Positions 37,180 to 46,339 are shown, counted from the first letter of the stretch. The stretch: 64,000 bases of DNA from an uncultured Lachnospiraceae bacterium (GCA_900316165.1 ONBW01000019.1:1-64000), one strand, 5' to 3'. The notes: generated by a model from the sequence alone, not told the origin. Program-made: numbers and translations.

Positions 37180-37253
37180 CGTCCCTGATGCGATTCGAAC
37201 GCACGACCTTCCGCTTAGGAGGCGGACGCTCTATCCTGCTGAGCTACAGAGAC
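37180..37253 (-). tRNA. tRNA-Arg (anticodon CCT)
   Basis: A 74-nt cloverleaf: acceptor GTCTCTG/CAGGGAC (one G-T pair), anticodon stem TCCGC/GCGGA with loop CTCCTAA giving CCT, T-loop GTTCGAATC, discriminator G. CCA is not encoded. It lies 20 nt after the stop of the DUF3881-like gene and is probably co-transcribed with it. Confidence 0.95.
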
Positions 37254-37273
37254 ACAATAATATGCGGTCATTC

Positions 37274-38155
37274 TTAAACCAATATCCTCGACTGAAGCCA
37301 CACCTCTCCTTTGAACCTGCGTCCCTCTTTTGGGATTCCAACCAGATCTCCACTGTTTATAGCGACAATAAAATCCAGTCCACAGCAGTTCAAATCAAGC
37401 AGGTAAACAATCTGATCATTGACTTCGGTTTTTACTTCCCGGATATCCTCAATGGTTCCTACAACCCTGTAGATATCCAGGTCGATTGTTCTCGGCTTAA
37501 AGGTATTTTCAACTACACCATAAACGCCGTTCTTTTTAACCCGCTTGTCTATTTTAGAATAAATTTGCATTTCTGTCAATGTCAATTGCTCATATGCATC
37601 ATCTTTTCCTGCAAACAGATCATTTTTTAATTTTCGCCTTCTGGCCTCTATATTATTCAGCTCTTTATCATTATCCTCACCCTTTGGCAAAAGTATCAAT
37701 CCATTATGAGAAAGACCTGTCAGAGAAACTCCTCTATAAAGCATCTTGTATTCATCCGTCAGCTCGAGAGAGGCTCCATCTGTAACTTCATAAAGATTCT
37801 GAACAAACGAAAACAGTAGAAATCCAAATTCTTTTACTTCCGAGCACAACAGCACCTCATCTGAATTTCTCTTTCTGTCAAAGTCAAGATTTTCTTCTTT
37901 TATTGTAACTCTGTCTGACTCAAAAAACGGGAAATATGACTCCCTTATAAAATTCCCATTACGGTCTTCAAATCCGCAGGCTCTGATACCCAGGTTTTCT
38001 CCCAGATAAAGTGACAGCTCAACCTTATTATCGTCTTTGGTATTATTTGATGCGACAAATTTCACACTTGGATTTATTTCCAAAACGTTTTCCATTGTCA
38101 TAAAAGCATTCTGATCGCATCCCGCCAATCCTACGGCATTAAAAAATTCGTACAT
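37274..38155 (-). CDS. DUF3881-like protein, unknown function
   Basis: A 293-residue soluble protein starting MYEFFNAVGLAG, the kind of start seen in DUF3881 proteins of Lachnospiraceae (from memory, not checked). It has mixed alpha/beta composition, a charged helical segment about 175-200 (NNIEARRRKLKNDLFAGKDD), and a C-terminal OB-like region (VVGTIEDIREVK ... LDFIVAINSGDLVGIPKEGRRFKGEVWLQ). No catalytic motif seen. It sits 10 nt after the DUF4446-like gene in the parA-parB run, so it may be part of the same transcript. Confidence 0.65.
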   Translation of the reverse strand: MYEFFNAVGLAGCDQNAFMTMENVLEINPSVKFVASNNTKDDNKVELSLYLGENLGIRACGFEDRNGNFIRESYFPFFESDRVTIKEENLDFDRKRNSDEVLLCSEVKEFGFLLFSFVQNLYEVTDGASLELTDEYKMLYRGVSLTGLSHNGLILLPKGEDNDKELNNIEARRRKLKNDLFAGKDDAYEQLTLTEMQIYSKIDKRVKKNGVYGVVENTFKPRTIDLDIYRVVGTIEDIREVKTEVNDQIVYLLDLNCCGLDFIVAINSGDLVGIPKEGRRFKGEVWLQSRILV

Positions 38156-38165
38156 TCGATAATCC

Positions 38166-38663
38166 TTAATTCGTTCCGTTTAGTGCCTTTGAAAGTGCCT
38201 TTTCTTCCTCTGGCGAAAGTCCAATAATTGAGTTTCCGTCGATAATTTCTTTGATATAGCTGTAACTGCCCTCTCTGCTGTGAACAGTATTAATGATAAA
38301 TCCGTTGTCCTTCTCATTTAACAGAGTAAGAGCAAAGCTCAACTTTCCGCCCTGTTCATCTAAGGCATCATATTTCTCAAGACCTATTTTCTGGAAGCAC
38401 GGTTCCAGATCCTTTGCCAGTTGATCAAGTCTCTGCTCGTTTTTTCTATTGCGGTCGTCTATCTCATCGATCTTATTTATTTTTTCCATTAAGATCTCTT
38501 CAAGCGACTCTCCACTTTTTCCTTTCATAAATGAAGCGTATTTCTTCTTCATAGATGAAAGCCTGACAGCCTGAATAATTATAATTATTAAAAAAATAAC
38601 CGCTGCTGCACAAAGTCCTATCAGTATATATTCTGGGTCAATTCCTAAATACTTTTCTATCAT
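38166..38663 (-). CDS. DUF4446-like membrane protein downstream of parB
   Basis: A 165-residue protein with one N-terminal membrane helix (about 12-34, poly-Ile), a coiled-coil segment (about 55-95, EEILMEKINKIDEIDDRNRK), and a conserved C-terminal domain with RYDAL-like KYDALDEQGGKLSFALTLLN and GFIINTVHSREGSYSYIKEI. The last part is characteristic of DUF4446 proteins, which commonly follow parB in Clostridia. Function unknown. Confidence 0.82.
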   Translation of the reverse strand: MIEKYLGIDPEYILIGLCAAAVIFLIIIIIQAVRLSSMKKKYASFMKGKSGESLEEILMEKINKIDEIDDRNRKNEQRLDQLAKDLEPCFQKIGLEKYDALDEQGGKLSFALTLLNEKDNGFIINTVHSREGSYSYIKEIIDGNSIIGLSPEEEKALSKALNGTN

Positions 38664-38731
38664 CTTTGGTCTTTTTCCTCGCTGTGATAAATTTTCAGTA
38701 ATCTATTGGTCTTGTATTTTTCCTGGTTTTA

Positions 38732-39634
38732 TTAGTGGATCTCATTGAAGCATGCAACTATTTTTTCAAACTCTTCATTTGAAAAATAGTCGATCTCGAT
38801 TTTACCACTCTGCTTTGTTTTCGGTGTGATCAAAACCTTTGTTCCCGTCTTCTGCTTCAGCTGCTCTTCGACCGTCTTCATATGATCGACATAGTCTTTT
38901 TCTAGTTCTTCCTCGCCTGGTTTTTCCTTTGCAGGCTTTTTGCTGTTCATCCGCTTTATCTCTTTTTCGACATCACGGACACTCATTTTTTCATCGAAAA
39001 TCTTCTGCGCAAATTCGTACTGTTGTTCAGGGTCTTCGATATTAAGAATTGCTCTTGCATGCCCAGGTGTGATCATCTCTTCGATAAGCATCTGCTGGAC
39101 CCTTTCATCAAGCTTTAGTAGTCGAAGCGAATTTGTAATAGCAGCACGGCTCTTGCTCACTTTTTCTGCTACTTCATCCTGCTTCAGGTTGAATTCTTCC
39201 AAAAGCTTTTTATATGCTAGTGCTTCCTCTATTGGGTTTAAGTCCTCACGCTGGATATTCTCTATCAGTGAGATCTCCATTATTTCCTGTTCAGACAGAT
39301 CTCTGATGATGACTGGGACCTTTTTAAGTCCTGCTTTCTTTGCTGCTCTCCAACGACGCTCACCAGCTATTATCTCATAGTAGTCGTCCTTTTTCTGGAC
39401 TATAAGTGGCTGGATGATTCCGTACTGCTTTATTGACTCTGCCAGCTCCTGAAGTGCATCCTCATTAAAATTTTTCCTGGGCTGCTCCCTGTTTGGTTCT
39501 ACCTTATTGATATCTACAAGAGTGTCTGGTTCACTTTCAGTTTTCTCTTCTTTTTTGTTTTCTTCTTTTCCTACTATATCAGGAATCAGGCTGTCGAGTC
39601 CCTTGCCTAATCCGTGTTTATTATTTCTTGCCAT
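38732..39634 (-). CDS. parB: chromosome-partitioning protein ParB (Spo0J)
   Basis: Binds parS, spreads with CTP and loads SMC near the origin. The 300-residue protein has the N-terminal CTP/ParB domain (LVDINKVEPNREQPRKNFNE, then the ENIQREDLNP and GERRWRAAKKAG motifs), a helix-turn-helix (about 140-190, KQDEVAEKVSKSRAAITNSL) and a C-terminal dimer domain (about 245-298). Two perfect parS sites lie 1.3 kb upstream. Confidence 0.96.
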   Translation of the reverse strand: MARNNKHGLGKGLDSLIPDIVGKEENKKEEKTESEPDTLVDINKVEPNREQPRKNFNEDALQELAESIKQYGIIQPLIVQKKDDYYEIIAGERRWRAAKKAGLKKVPVIIRDLSEQEIMEISLIENIQREDLNPIEEALAYKKLLEEFNLKQDEVAEKVSKSRAAITNSLRLLKLDERVQQMLIEEMITPGHARAILNIEDPEQQYEFAQKIFDEKMSVRDVEKEIKRMNSKKPAKEKPGEEELEKDYVDHMKTVEEQLKQKTGTKVLITPKTKQSGKIEIDYFSNEEFEKIVACFNEIH

Positions 39635-39725
39635 TTCCTGCCTCAGTTATTTTAGATCTTCTCTTTTATTTTTTCAGATCCTTTTTACCGATTTCATCTT
39701 TGATTTTCGATTTTTGTTGCTCTAA

Positions 39726-40496
39726 TCAGTTGTTTTCGATTATCTCTTTTGCCAGATTTCTGTAGCTCTCTGCTCCTGCTGACTTCGGATCATAGATATT
39801 TATTGGAAGTCCATGTGATGGTGCCTCAGCTAATCGGACATTTCTAGGAATTATCGTCTTATAGATTTTTGTGTTAAGGTTATTTTTTACTGATGCTACA
39901 ACCTCATTTGACAGATTCGTTCTGCCGTCGTACATCGTAAATACTACGCCGTTGATTTTTAATTTTTCATTTAATCTGTTATGTACGAGGTCGATTGTGT
40001 GTAACAGCTGACTGATTCCCTCAAGCGCGTAGTACTCACACTGGATTGGGACAAGTACGCTGTCGGCTGTCGTCATTGCATTTACTGTCAGCATATTCAG
40101 TGATGGCGGGCAGTCGATAAATATGTAGTCGTAGTCATCTGCTACGTAATCTACTGCATTTTTTAGAATAAATTCTTTATCGTTTATTCCTAACAGCTCT
40201 ATTTCTGCTCCGGCCAGATTTACATTTGCCGGGATTATGCTCAGGTTCTCTACTCCGTCAATGTCGACTTTTTTTATTGCTTCTTTTATCGTGCACTCGT
40301 CGAGCATCAGCTCATACACTGTATTTTCTGCTGTCGTTTTGTCGATTCCAAGTCCGCTTGTTGTATTTCCCTGCGGGTCTAAGTCTATGATCAGGACTTT
40401 TTTTCCTGTTTCTGCCATGCAGGCTGAAAGGTTTATTGCGGTTGTGGTTTTTCCGACGCCTCCCTTTTGGTTGGCGATTGCGATTACTTTGCTCAT
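39726..40496 (-). CDS. parA: chromosome-partitioning ATPase ParA (Soj)
   Basis: A 256-residue ATPase that moves origins with ParB and in Bacillus also acts on DnaA. It has the deviant Walker [10 protein letters not shown] (11-19) with signature lysine, Walker A' [10 protein letters not shown] and Walker [11 protein letters not shown]. The start at 40496 with GGAGAAACG just upstream is preferred over an in-frame ATG at 40538 that lies near the -10. Last upstream gene before the long inverted repeat and parS. Confidence 0.96.
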   Translation of the reverse strand: MSKVIAIANQKGGVGKTTTAINLSACMAETGKKVLIIDLDPQGNTTSGLGIDKTTAENTVYELMLDECTIKEAIKKVDIDGVENLSIIPANVNLAGAEIELLGINDKEFILKNAVDYVADDYDYIFIDCPPSLNMLTVNAMTTADSVLVPIQCEYYALEGISQLLHTIDLVHNRLNEKLKINGVVFTMYDGRTNLSNEVVASVKNNLNTKIYKTIIPRNVRLAEAPSHGLPINIYDPKSAGAESYRNLAKEIIENN

Positions 40497-40549
40497 TCGT
40501 TTCTCCCTGTAAAAATATATGTGTTTTCTTGTTTTCAAAATGCTTTGTT

Positions 40550-40558
40550 ATTATAGCA
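40550..40558 (-). promoter_or_regulatory. extended -10 promoter of parA-parB
   Basis: On the minus strand TGC-TATAAT (40558-40550) is a consensus extended -10; no good -35 is seen 17 nt upstream. It lies 54 nt before the parA start. Confidence 0.6.
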
Positions 40559-40612
40559 TTTTATGGGGGATTTTTCTATATGAAATTGTTGACTGTTTTC
40601 TCTTCATAGTAT

Positions 40613-40875
40613 GGGACGCTGGTTCAGTTGACTTTTGAAATTTCTTTTATTTATTAGAGTAAGGTCCGCTGGTTCGGTTGTCGCTTCCATGGCTGGTGTG
40701 ATGGCTATGATCATCATGCGTGGCCGACCGGCTTGCTCCTTGCCTTCAGAGTGCACAGATTTATAAACTGGCTTAGCTTCCAGGTCTGCGTCGCAAAGCC
40801 TAAAGTCGGCCACGCATGTGTCATAGCTCATCACACTTGCGCCATGTTCGCGGCATTCAAAAACCGAACCAGCGG
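40613..40875. repeat. long imperfect inverted repeat upstream of parA
   Basis: Outer arms CCGCTGGTTCGGTT (40666-40679) and its exact complement (40862-40875); inner arms CATGCGTGGCCGAC (40715-40728) and its complement (40805-40818); between them GTGTGATG and GCTATGA also pair. Arms are about 65-80 nt around a centre of about 75 nt. A third, direct copy of the outer motif (12 of 14) is at 40616-40629. A 76-residue reading frame across it is explained by the repeat and has no ribosome site. Its role is unknown. Confidence 0.7.
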
Positions 40876-40946
40876 TTTTAATTTCTAGGAGTTATGAACT
40901 TCTTTATTTGAGTTTGATTTTAATTAAATGTTTTACCTCTAGATAA

Positions 40947-40962
40947 TGTTTCACGTGAAACA
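40947..40962. promoter_or_regulatory. parS site 1
   Basis: TGTTTCACGTGAAACA, the exact 16-bp ParB-binding palindrome, extended to 18 bp by flanking A and T. Confidence 0.97.
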
Positions 40963-41007
40963 TGAAACCACTAACTCTAGTATCAACAAAAAAACAACTA
41001 GATATAA

Positions 41008-41023
41008 TGTTTCACGTGAAACA
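41008..41023. promoter_or_regulatory. parS site 2
   Basis: A second exact 16-bp parS, 61 bp from the first. Both follow CTAGATA-type sequence, so the two sites look like a duplication. The 40876-40946 segment between the inverted repeat and parS shows no other feature. Confidence 0.97.
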
Positions 41024-41046
41024 TTACCACAAGAAGTAGTAGAAAT

Positions 41047-41367
41047 TTATTTGAGTTTCTGATACTCAGAAATGCATTGATTGACCTGAGATAATTCAAT
41101 TTCGACACCGTTTAAAGATTTGTTAACCTGCTCAAACTGTGTTGAAAGATTTGAAACTGATTCATTAAGAGAAGCCAATTCATCGTCGTATTTAAAATCT
41201 TTACGTGGATAAAATGGTTCAAATGGGCGTGTATTTGAAGAGACATAATCATCCAGCTGGAGCTTTGCAGTAGATATAGATGAACGGATTGAAATAAGCT
41301 GATCCTTAAGCTCATTTTTTTGTTTAGTAAGAATTTCAAGACGTTGGTTCAGATACTCTTCTATCAT
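41047..41367 (-). CDS. small coiled-coil protein beside parS, unknown function
   Basis: A 106-residue soluble protein: two long helical segments (about 5-42 and 63-105) with heptad hydrophobics separated by a Pro/aromatic hinge (RPFEPFYPRKDFKYDD). No cysteine except one near the C-terminus, no membrane segment. An AGAGGTG-type ribosome site precedes the ATG. It lies between rsmG and the parS sites, in the same direction, so it may belong to the mnmE-mnmG-rsmG transcript. Family not recognised; the shape resembles a helical hairpin. Confidence 0.65.
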   Translation of the reverse strand: MIEEYLNQRLEILTKQKNELKDQLISIRSSISTAKLQLDDYVSSNTRPFEPFYPRKDFKYDDELASLNESVSNLSTQFEQVNKSLNGVEIELSQVNQCISEYQKLK

Positions 41368-41432
41368 ACAGACACCTCTAAGTTAAAAGAAAAAATAACT
41401 ACAATAAAAGTATAAACAAAAAAAATAAAAAA

Positions 41433-42176
41433 TCAAAGTGGTTTTTTTAGCGGTGTTCCTGCTTTTCTTGGATAGGTCTTTGGTGTTCCCTTATCCTTCT
41501 TTATTAAGATAAGAGTTCTAGATATATCCGTTTCAGGAAGTGAGAATTTCTTCTCAAAGGTGATACTTCCACCAAGAACAGATAAAGCTATCTTACTATC
41601 AGCAATCTCCTGCTCTGCTTTCTCAGATTTATATGAAATAAAATATCCGTGAGTCTTTACAAAGGGAAGACAATATTCTGAAAGAGTTGAGAGATTTGCA
41701 ACTGCACGTGAAACACAGAAATTAAATGATTCACGAAGCTGCTTATCATGTGCTCCGTCCTCTGCCCTGGCATGTATAAAAGTTACATCGTTAAGATTTA
41801 ATTCTGCACAAACATCCTTTAAGAACTCTACCCTCTTATTAAGAGAATCAAGTAATGTAAGCTTGATTTCCGGGAAAACAATTTTTAAAGGAATACCAGG
41901 AAAACCAGCACCGGTACCTACATCAATAACAGATGCACCACCATTAAAAGCAGAAATCACATCAAACTCAGGCAACAGCTTTACACAGGAAAGAGAATCT
42001 ACAAAATGCTTAATAACCACATCCTGATAATCAGTTATTGCAGTAAGATTCATTACCTTATTCTTCTCAACAAGCATCTGATAATACTTATAAAAAGAAT
42101 TTACTTGATTATCATCAAGAGAAATACCTAAAGACTCAAATGACTTTATTAAAAAATTTAAATCATCATTATTCAT
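41433..42176 (-). CDS. rsmG: 16S rRNA (guanine527-N7)-methyltransferase
   Basis: Methylates G527 of 16S rRNA. The 247-residue protein has the N-terminal helical part, the SAM motif VIDVGTGAGFPGIPLKIVFP, LTLLDSLNKRVEFL and the GidB segment CVSRAVANLSTLSEYCLP. An alternative start 4 codons upstream (42188) exists; neither has a clear ribosome site, and the ATG at 42176 gives the usual family length. It follows mnmG after a structured 150-nt gap. Confidence 0.94.
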   Translation of the reverse strand: MNNDDLNFLIKSFESLGISLDDNQVNSFYKYYQMLVEKNKVMNLTAITDYQDVVIKHFVDSLSCVKLLPEFDVISAFNGGASVIDVGTGAGFPGIPLKIVFPEIKLTLLDSLNKRVEFLKDVCAELNLNDVTFIHARAEDGAHDKQLRESFNFCVSRAVANLSTLSEYCLPFVKTHGYFISYKSEKAEQEIADSKIALSVLGGSITFEKKFSLPETDISRTLILIKKDKGTPKTYPRKAGTPLKKPL

Positions 42177-42204
42177 AAAAACTACCATAATAAAAAAATC
42201 ATAT

Positions 42205-42301
42205 AGCGGGCCTGACTAATAAAAAAGTAGAGGCTGAAACGCAGTCAGGAGAGACACGTGCCTTTGATTTTTCGTTGTGAGTGAGGGCGATATTGCCGCC
42301 C
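42205..42301 (-). other. structured intergenic segment between mnmG and rsmG
   Basis: Two stems are visible: CCTGACT (42211-42217) with AGTCAGG (42243-42249), and GGGCG (42285-42289) with CGCCC (42297-42301). There is no T-run after the second stem, so it is not a typical terminator. It may be an RNA-processing or regulatory element in the mnmG-rsmG transcript. Confidence 0.4.
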
Positions 42302-42332
42302 GGGTGACAAACGTTAAAACAAAAGTAAAACT

Positions 42333-44219
42333 TTATTTGTCCAGATACTTTCCCGACTCAATATAAATCATCAGCACCGAAATATCTGAAGGTGAAACTC
42401 CAAGAATTCTCGAAGCCTGTCCGACACTTACAGGGCGGGCATCCTTAAGCTTCTGCCTAGCTTCAATTCGAAGAGAAGGTACCTTATCATAATCGAGCTC
42501 TTCTGGAATAAGCTTATCCTCTAATTTCTTAAAATGCTCCACTTGCTTCTGCTCTCTAGTGATATATCCATCATACTTGATCTGGATATTTACCTGCTCT
42601 CTGACTGAATCATTAAGAGAAGGTCTGTCAGGATCAAGAGGAGCTGTTTTATCATAAGAAAGTTCCGGTCGGCGAATCAACTCAGAAAGTCCGATTCCAG
42701 AATTTACTGGAACAGTATGAAAAGCCTTAAGGAAATTCCTGGTATGCTCATTGTCACCGACAAATACCTTATCAACTCGAGAGATTTCCTCACGGGTTTC
42801 ATCTATTTTTTCCTCAACCTTATCAAAACGGTCATCCGAAATAAGACCAGCTTCATGACCGAACTTAGAAAGACGAATATCCGCGTTATCCTGGCGTAAA
42901 AGGAGGCGATATTCCGCTCTAGAAGTCATCATTCGGTAAGGTTCCACAAGTTCCTTGGTTACTAAATCATCTATAAGAACACCTATATAGCCATCCGAAC
43001 GGGAAAGAACTATTGGCTCCTTCCTCTGAACAAAGCGGGCTGCATTTATTCCTGCTATAAGTCCCTGAGCCGCAGCCTCCTCATAACCACTGCTTCCATT
43101 GAACTGTCCACCTGAGAAAAGTCCTGAAATAGCCTTAAACTCAAGAGAAGCCTTTAACTGATGAGAAGCAAGACAATCGTACTCTATCGCATAAGCATTT
43201 CTTACAATATCACAATGTTCTAAACCTGCAATCGAATGATAGAATTCATACTGAACAGCCTCAGGCATTGAAGAGGATGCACCACTGACATACATCTCAT
43301 TAGTCATAAGGCCTTCAGGTTCGATAAAAAGCTGATGTCTTTTCTTTTCGCTGAATTTTACCACTTTGTCCTCAAGGGACGGGCAATATCTAGGACCAGT
43401 TCCCTCAATTACTCCGGCATAAATCGGACTCTCATCGAGATGAGCCCTGATAATATCGTGAGTATGCTCATTAGTATAGGTAAGAAAACATGAAACCTGC
43501 GGTTTCTGGATACTTCTCTTATCGTTGGTAAAGGAAAATGGAGTAATAACAGGGTCCCCAAACTGCTCTGTCATCTTTGAGAAATCAATGGAACGTCTGT
43601 CAATTCTAGCCGGTGTTCCAGTCTTAAAGCGGAGAAGCTTTACATTATTAGCACGAAGTGAGTCACTCAGGTGAGTAGCAGCTTTAAGACCATTCGGACC
43701 TGTATATTCGATAACACTTCCATAAAGACAACGGGCATTCAAATAAGTACCAGTGCAGAGAACAACTGCCTTGGAAAAATACGTCGCACCGGAAATAGTC
43801 TTTACACCCTTTATCTCACCATGCTCGATTATCAGATCACAGACCTCAGCCTGACGAAGTACCAGATTAGGAGTAGACTGAAGAACTTTTCTCATCTCAA
43901 TAGAATAAGCGAGCTTATCAGCCTGACATCTGAGAGAATGAACTGCTGGCCCTTTGCTGGAGTTAAGCATTTTCGACTGGATAAAAGTCTTATCGATGTT
44001 CTTAGCCATCTCGCCACCTAAGGCATCGATTTCACGAACCAGATGACCCTTGGAAGAACCACCGATATGTGGATTACAAGGCATGAAAGCAACTGAATCC
44101 ATACTCACTGTAAAAATAATCGTCTTCAGCCCCATCCTGGCAGAGGCCAAAGCTGCCTCGCACCCGGCATGACCAGCACCTACTACAACTACATCATAAT
44201 TTTCAACTATCTGACTCAT
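42333..44219 (-). CDS. mnmG: tRNA uridine-5-carboxymethylaminomethyl modification enzyme MnmG (GidA)
   Basis: FAD-dependent partner of MnmE that installs the cmnm5 group at U34 of several tRNAs. The 628-residue protein begins with the dinucleotide-binding VVVVGAGHAGCEAALASARMG, has CNPHIGGSSKGHLVREIDAL, GTGPRYCPSLEDK, and the C-terminal helical domain. One nt separates its ATG from the mnmE stop. Confidence 0.97.
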   Translation of the reverse strand: MSQIVENYDVVVVGAGHAGCEAALASARMGLKTIIFTVSMDSVAFMPCNPHIGGSSKGHLVREIDALGGEMAKNIDKTFIQSKMLNSSKGPAVHSLRCQADKLAYSIEMRKVLQSTPNLVLRQAEVCDLIIEHGEIKGVKTISGATYFSKAVVLCTGTYLNARCLYGSVIEYTGPNGLKAATHLSDSLRANNVKLLRFKTGTPARIDRRSIDFSKMTEQFGDPVITPFSFTNDKRSIQKPQVSCFLTYTNEHTHDIIRAHLDESPIYAGVIEGTGPRYCPSLEDKVVKFSEKKRHQLFIEPEGLMTNEMYVSGASSSMPEAVQYEFYHSIAGLEHCDIVRNAYAIEYDCLASHQLKASLEFKAISGLFSGGQFNGSSGYEEAAAQGLIAGINAARFVQRKEPIVLSRSDGYIGVLIDDLVTKELVEPYRMMTSRAEYRLLLRQDNADIRLSKFGHEAGLISDDRFDKVEEKIDETREEISRVDKVFVGDNEHTRNFLKAFHTVPVNSGIGLSELIRRPELSYDKTAPLDPDRPSLNDSVREQVNIQIKYDGYITREQKQVEHFKKLEDKLIPEELDYDKVPSLRIEARQKLKDARPVSVGQASRILGVSPSDISVLMIYIESGKYLDK

Positions 44220-44220
44220 T

Positions 44221-45594
44221 TCACTTACCCATACAAAAATCCGAGAAAACCTTATTCACCAGATCCTCTTCCACTTCTTCACCAATTATATGTCCCAGCG
44301 AACGATAGGCATCATACAAATCTCCTGTAAAGAAATCTTCTGAAAGACCATCAGCAATAGAACGCTGGACCAGATTAAGAGATTTAAAAGCTTCTTTTAG
44401 ATCATTATAATTCTGCTCAGAAGTTATATAAAACTTATCCTTGTCCAGTCCACCATTGAAATAAAGTTTGGAAACACAAGCCTTTAATTCATCTAATCCG
44501 TCACCAGTTTTAGTAGAAAATTCAACCACATATCCATCAAAGAAGCGGTGAATATCATCAGAATTAGTAACAGATTCAAGGTCAGATTTATTAAGAAGAA
44601 CAATAGCCGAAGACTTATCAAAAACAGACAGATATTTTATATCATCCTGAGTTAGTTGAACAGATGAATCAACTAAATAGAGGTTTAACTCAGCATCAGA
44701 CTGTGCCTTAATAGCCTTCTCAACACCAATAGACTCTACCTGATCAGATGTCTGTCTGATACCAGCAGTATCTACGAGATTTAAAACTATATCTCCAAGA
44801 ACTACCCTGTCTTCTATCATATCTCTGGTAGTTCCAGGAATATCAGTAACGATTGCCTTATCATGTCCTGAAAGAAAATTCAGGAGAGAAGATTTTCCGA
44901 CATTAGGACGGCCAGAGATTACAGTATTAATTCCATCCTTTATAAGACTACCCTGATGATATGAGTCAATAAGCTGATCAATCTCAGAGCACCACTTATT
45001 AAGTAAAATCGAAAGCTTTGAATCGAAACCAACCAAATCATAATGCTCAGGGTCATCTAAAGCTGCTTCCACAAAAGCCGCCTCATGGATAATTTCAGAA
45101 CGAAGCTTTTTAATTTTCCCAGAGAGAAAACCTGAAAGCTGCCTGAGCGAATTCTTATAAGAAGCCTCACTACTTGAAGAAATAAGGTCCATAACAGAGG
45201 AAGCCTCTGAAAGGTCCATTCTGCCATTTAGAAAAGCTCTCTTGGAAAATTCACCAGGTTCAGCCGGACGAATTCCAGTGTCATAAACCAGAGATAAAAC
45301 TTTCCTGAGTACATAGATTCCGCCGTGACAGTTAATCTCGACAGAGTTTTCTCCAGTATAGCTGTGAGGAGCTTTAAAAACAGAAATAAGAACCTCATCA
45401 ACCATCTGACCTGAAGAATCTACTATGTGACCGTAATTAATTGTATTAGGAGCATACTCATAGAGATGCTTTCTGCCTGAAAAAATTTTATCCACAAACT
45501 CAGCAGACTGTTCTCCACTGACTCTTATAATGCCTATACCAGAGGCAGACAGCGGAGTTGCAATAGCTGCTATTGTATCAAATTCACTAATCAT
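44221..45594 (-). CDS. mnmE: tRNA modification GTPase MnmE (TrmE)
   Basis: GTPase partner of MnmG. The protein (457 residues from the ATG at 45594; a GTG start is possible at 45597) has the N-terminal formyl-THF-binding domain (TIAAIATPLSASGIGIIRVSG), the G domain with GRPNVGKSS, DIPGTTRD, DTAG and NKSD, and the C-terminal tip CMGK (usually CIGK). A terminator and a perfect DnaA box lie just upstream. Confidence 0.96.
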   Translation of the reverse strand: MISEFDTIAAIATPLSASGIGIIRVSGEQSAEFVDKIFSGRKHLYEYAPNTINYGHIVDSSGQMVDEVLISVFKAPHSYTGENSVEINCHGGIYVLRKVLSLVYDTGIRPAEPGEFSKRAFLNGRMDLSEASSVMDLISSSSEASYKNSLRQLSGFLSGKIKKLRSEIIHEAAFVEAALDDPEHYDLVGFDSKLSILLNKWCSEIDQLIDSYHQGSLIKDGINTVISGRPNVGKSSLLNFLSGHDKAIVTDIPGTTRDMIEDRVVLGDIVLNLVDTAGIRQTSDQVESIGVEKAIKAQSDAELNLYLVDSSVQLTQDDIKYLSVFDKSSAIVLLNKSDLESVTNSDDIHRFFDGYVVEFSTKTGDGLDELKACVSKLYFNGGLDKDKFYITSEQNYNDLKEAFKSLNLVQRSIADGLSEDFFTGDLYDAYRSLGHIIGEEVEEDLVNKVFSDFCMGK

Positions 45595-45612
45595 CACAAG
45601 AAATAAACAGTG

Positions 45613-45621
45613 TTATCCACA
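45613..45621 (+). promoter_or_regulatory. isolated perfect DnaA box upstream of mnmE
   Basis: TTATCCACA, exact consensus, 19 nt upstream of the mnmE start and between the jag terminator and the coding region, so it could touch the mnmE promoter. Confidence 0.6.
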
Positions 45622-45642
45622 AAGAATCTATATAAAACAAAA

Positions 45643-45667
45643 GCCTGTTACCACACAGGAAACAGGC
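45643..45667 (-). terminator. terminator between jag and mnmE
   Basis: On the minus strand GCCTGTT/AACAGGC (7 bp, 11-nt loop) is followed by TTTTGTTTTAT. It splits the rpmH-to-jag operon from mnmE-mnmG-rsmG. Confidence 0.8.
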
Positions 45668-45691
45668 ATTAAAATCAAAAGAAACAATAAA

Positions 45692-46327
45692 TTATGAACG
45701 AACGTAGTCGATAACCACATGTCTGTAAGGCTCTTCACCCTCAGAATGAGTAGTTACATGATCCACGTCCTGGAGAGCAGAATGAATGATTCTTCTCTCA
45801 TAAGGATTCATAGGCTCAAGAGAAACAGATCTGCGTGAACGTCTTACTCTAGAAGCTACGTTTCTGGCAAGATTCTCAAGAGTTTCCTCACGTCTGTGTC
45901 TGTAGTCCTCGGTATCAATTTTAACACGGATATAATCATCTGAACCCTTATTTACTACGAGGTTTGTCAGATACTGAAGGCTGTCAAGAGTCTGACCACG
46001 CTTTCCGATAAGAATGCCCATCTTATCACCAGACATATTTATCGAAAGGCAGTTTTCTTCATCGTTATAGAGCATCTCGAGATCTACATCAAGACCCATC
46101 TTGTCGAATACGTCATCAAGAAAATTACGAGCCACATCCTCACATGAAGTCTGTTTCTTTCTGGCATTAATAACGGCATTTTTTGAACCGATACCAAAAA
46201 GACCGCCAGTAGAACCCTTCTCTAAGATATCATACTCTATTTCATCAGAAGGAACCCCCAATTCAACAGATGCAGCGGTAAGTGCATCATCTACCGTTTT
46301 ACCGGTATATTCCTTGAACTCTTCCAT
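45692..46327 (-). CDS. RNA-binding protein KhpB/Jag (EloR)
   Basis: A 211-residue RNA-binding protein associated with cell elongation and YidC. N-terminal Jag domain (about 1-52, EFKEYTGKTVDDALTAASVE), a KH domain (about 60-140, MGILIGKRGQTLDSLQYLTN) and an R3H domain (about 145-211, MNPYERRIIHSALQDV). AGGAGG precedes the ATG. Position after yidC is conserved in Firmicutes. Confidence 0.93.
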   Translation of the reverse strand: MEEFKEYTGKTVDDALTAASVELGVPSDEIEYDILEKGSTGGLFGIGSKNAVINARKKQTSCEDVARNFLDDVFDKMGLDVDLEMLYNDEENCLSINMSGDKMGILIGKRGQTLDSLQYLTNLVVNKGSDDYIRVKIDTEDYRHRREETLENLARNVASRVRRSRRSVSLEPMNPYERRIIHSALQDVDHVTTHSEGEEPYRHVVIDYVRS

Positions 46328-46339
46328 TTATATGCCCTC

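Noticed and set aside
40604..40834. A 76-residue minus-strand frame upstream of parA
   Set aside because: It lies wholly in the long inverted repeat, has no ribosome site, and its content is explained by the repeat arms.
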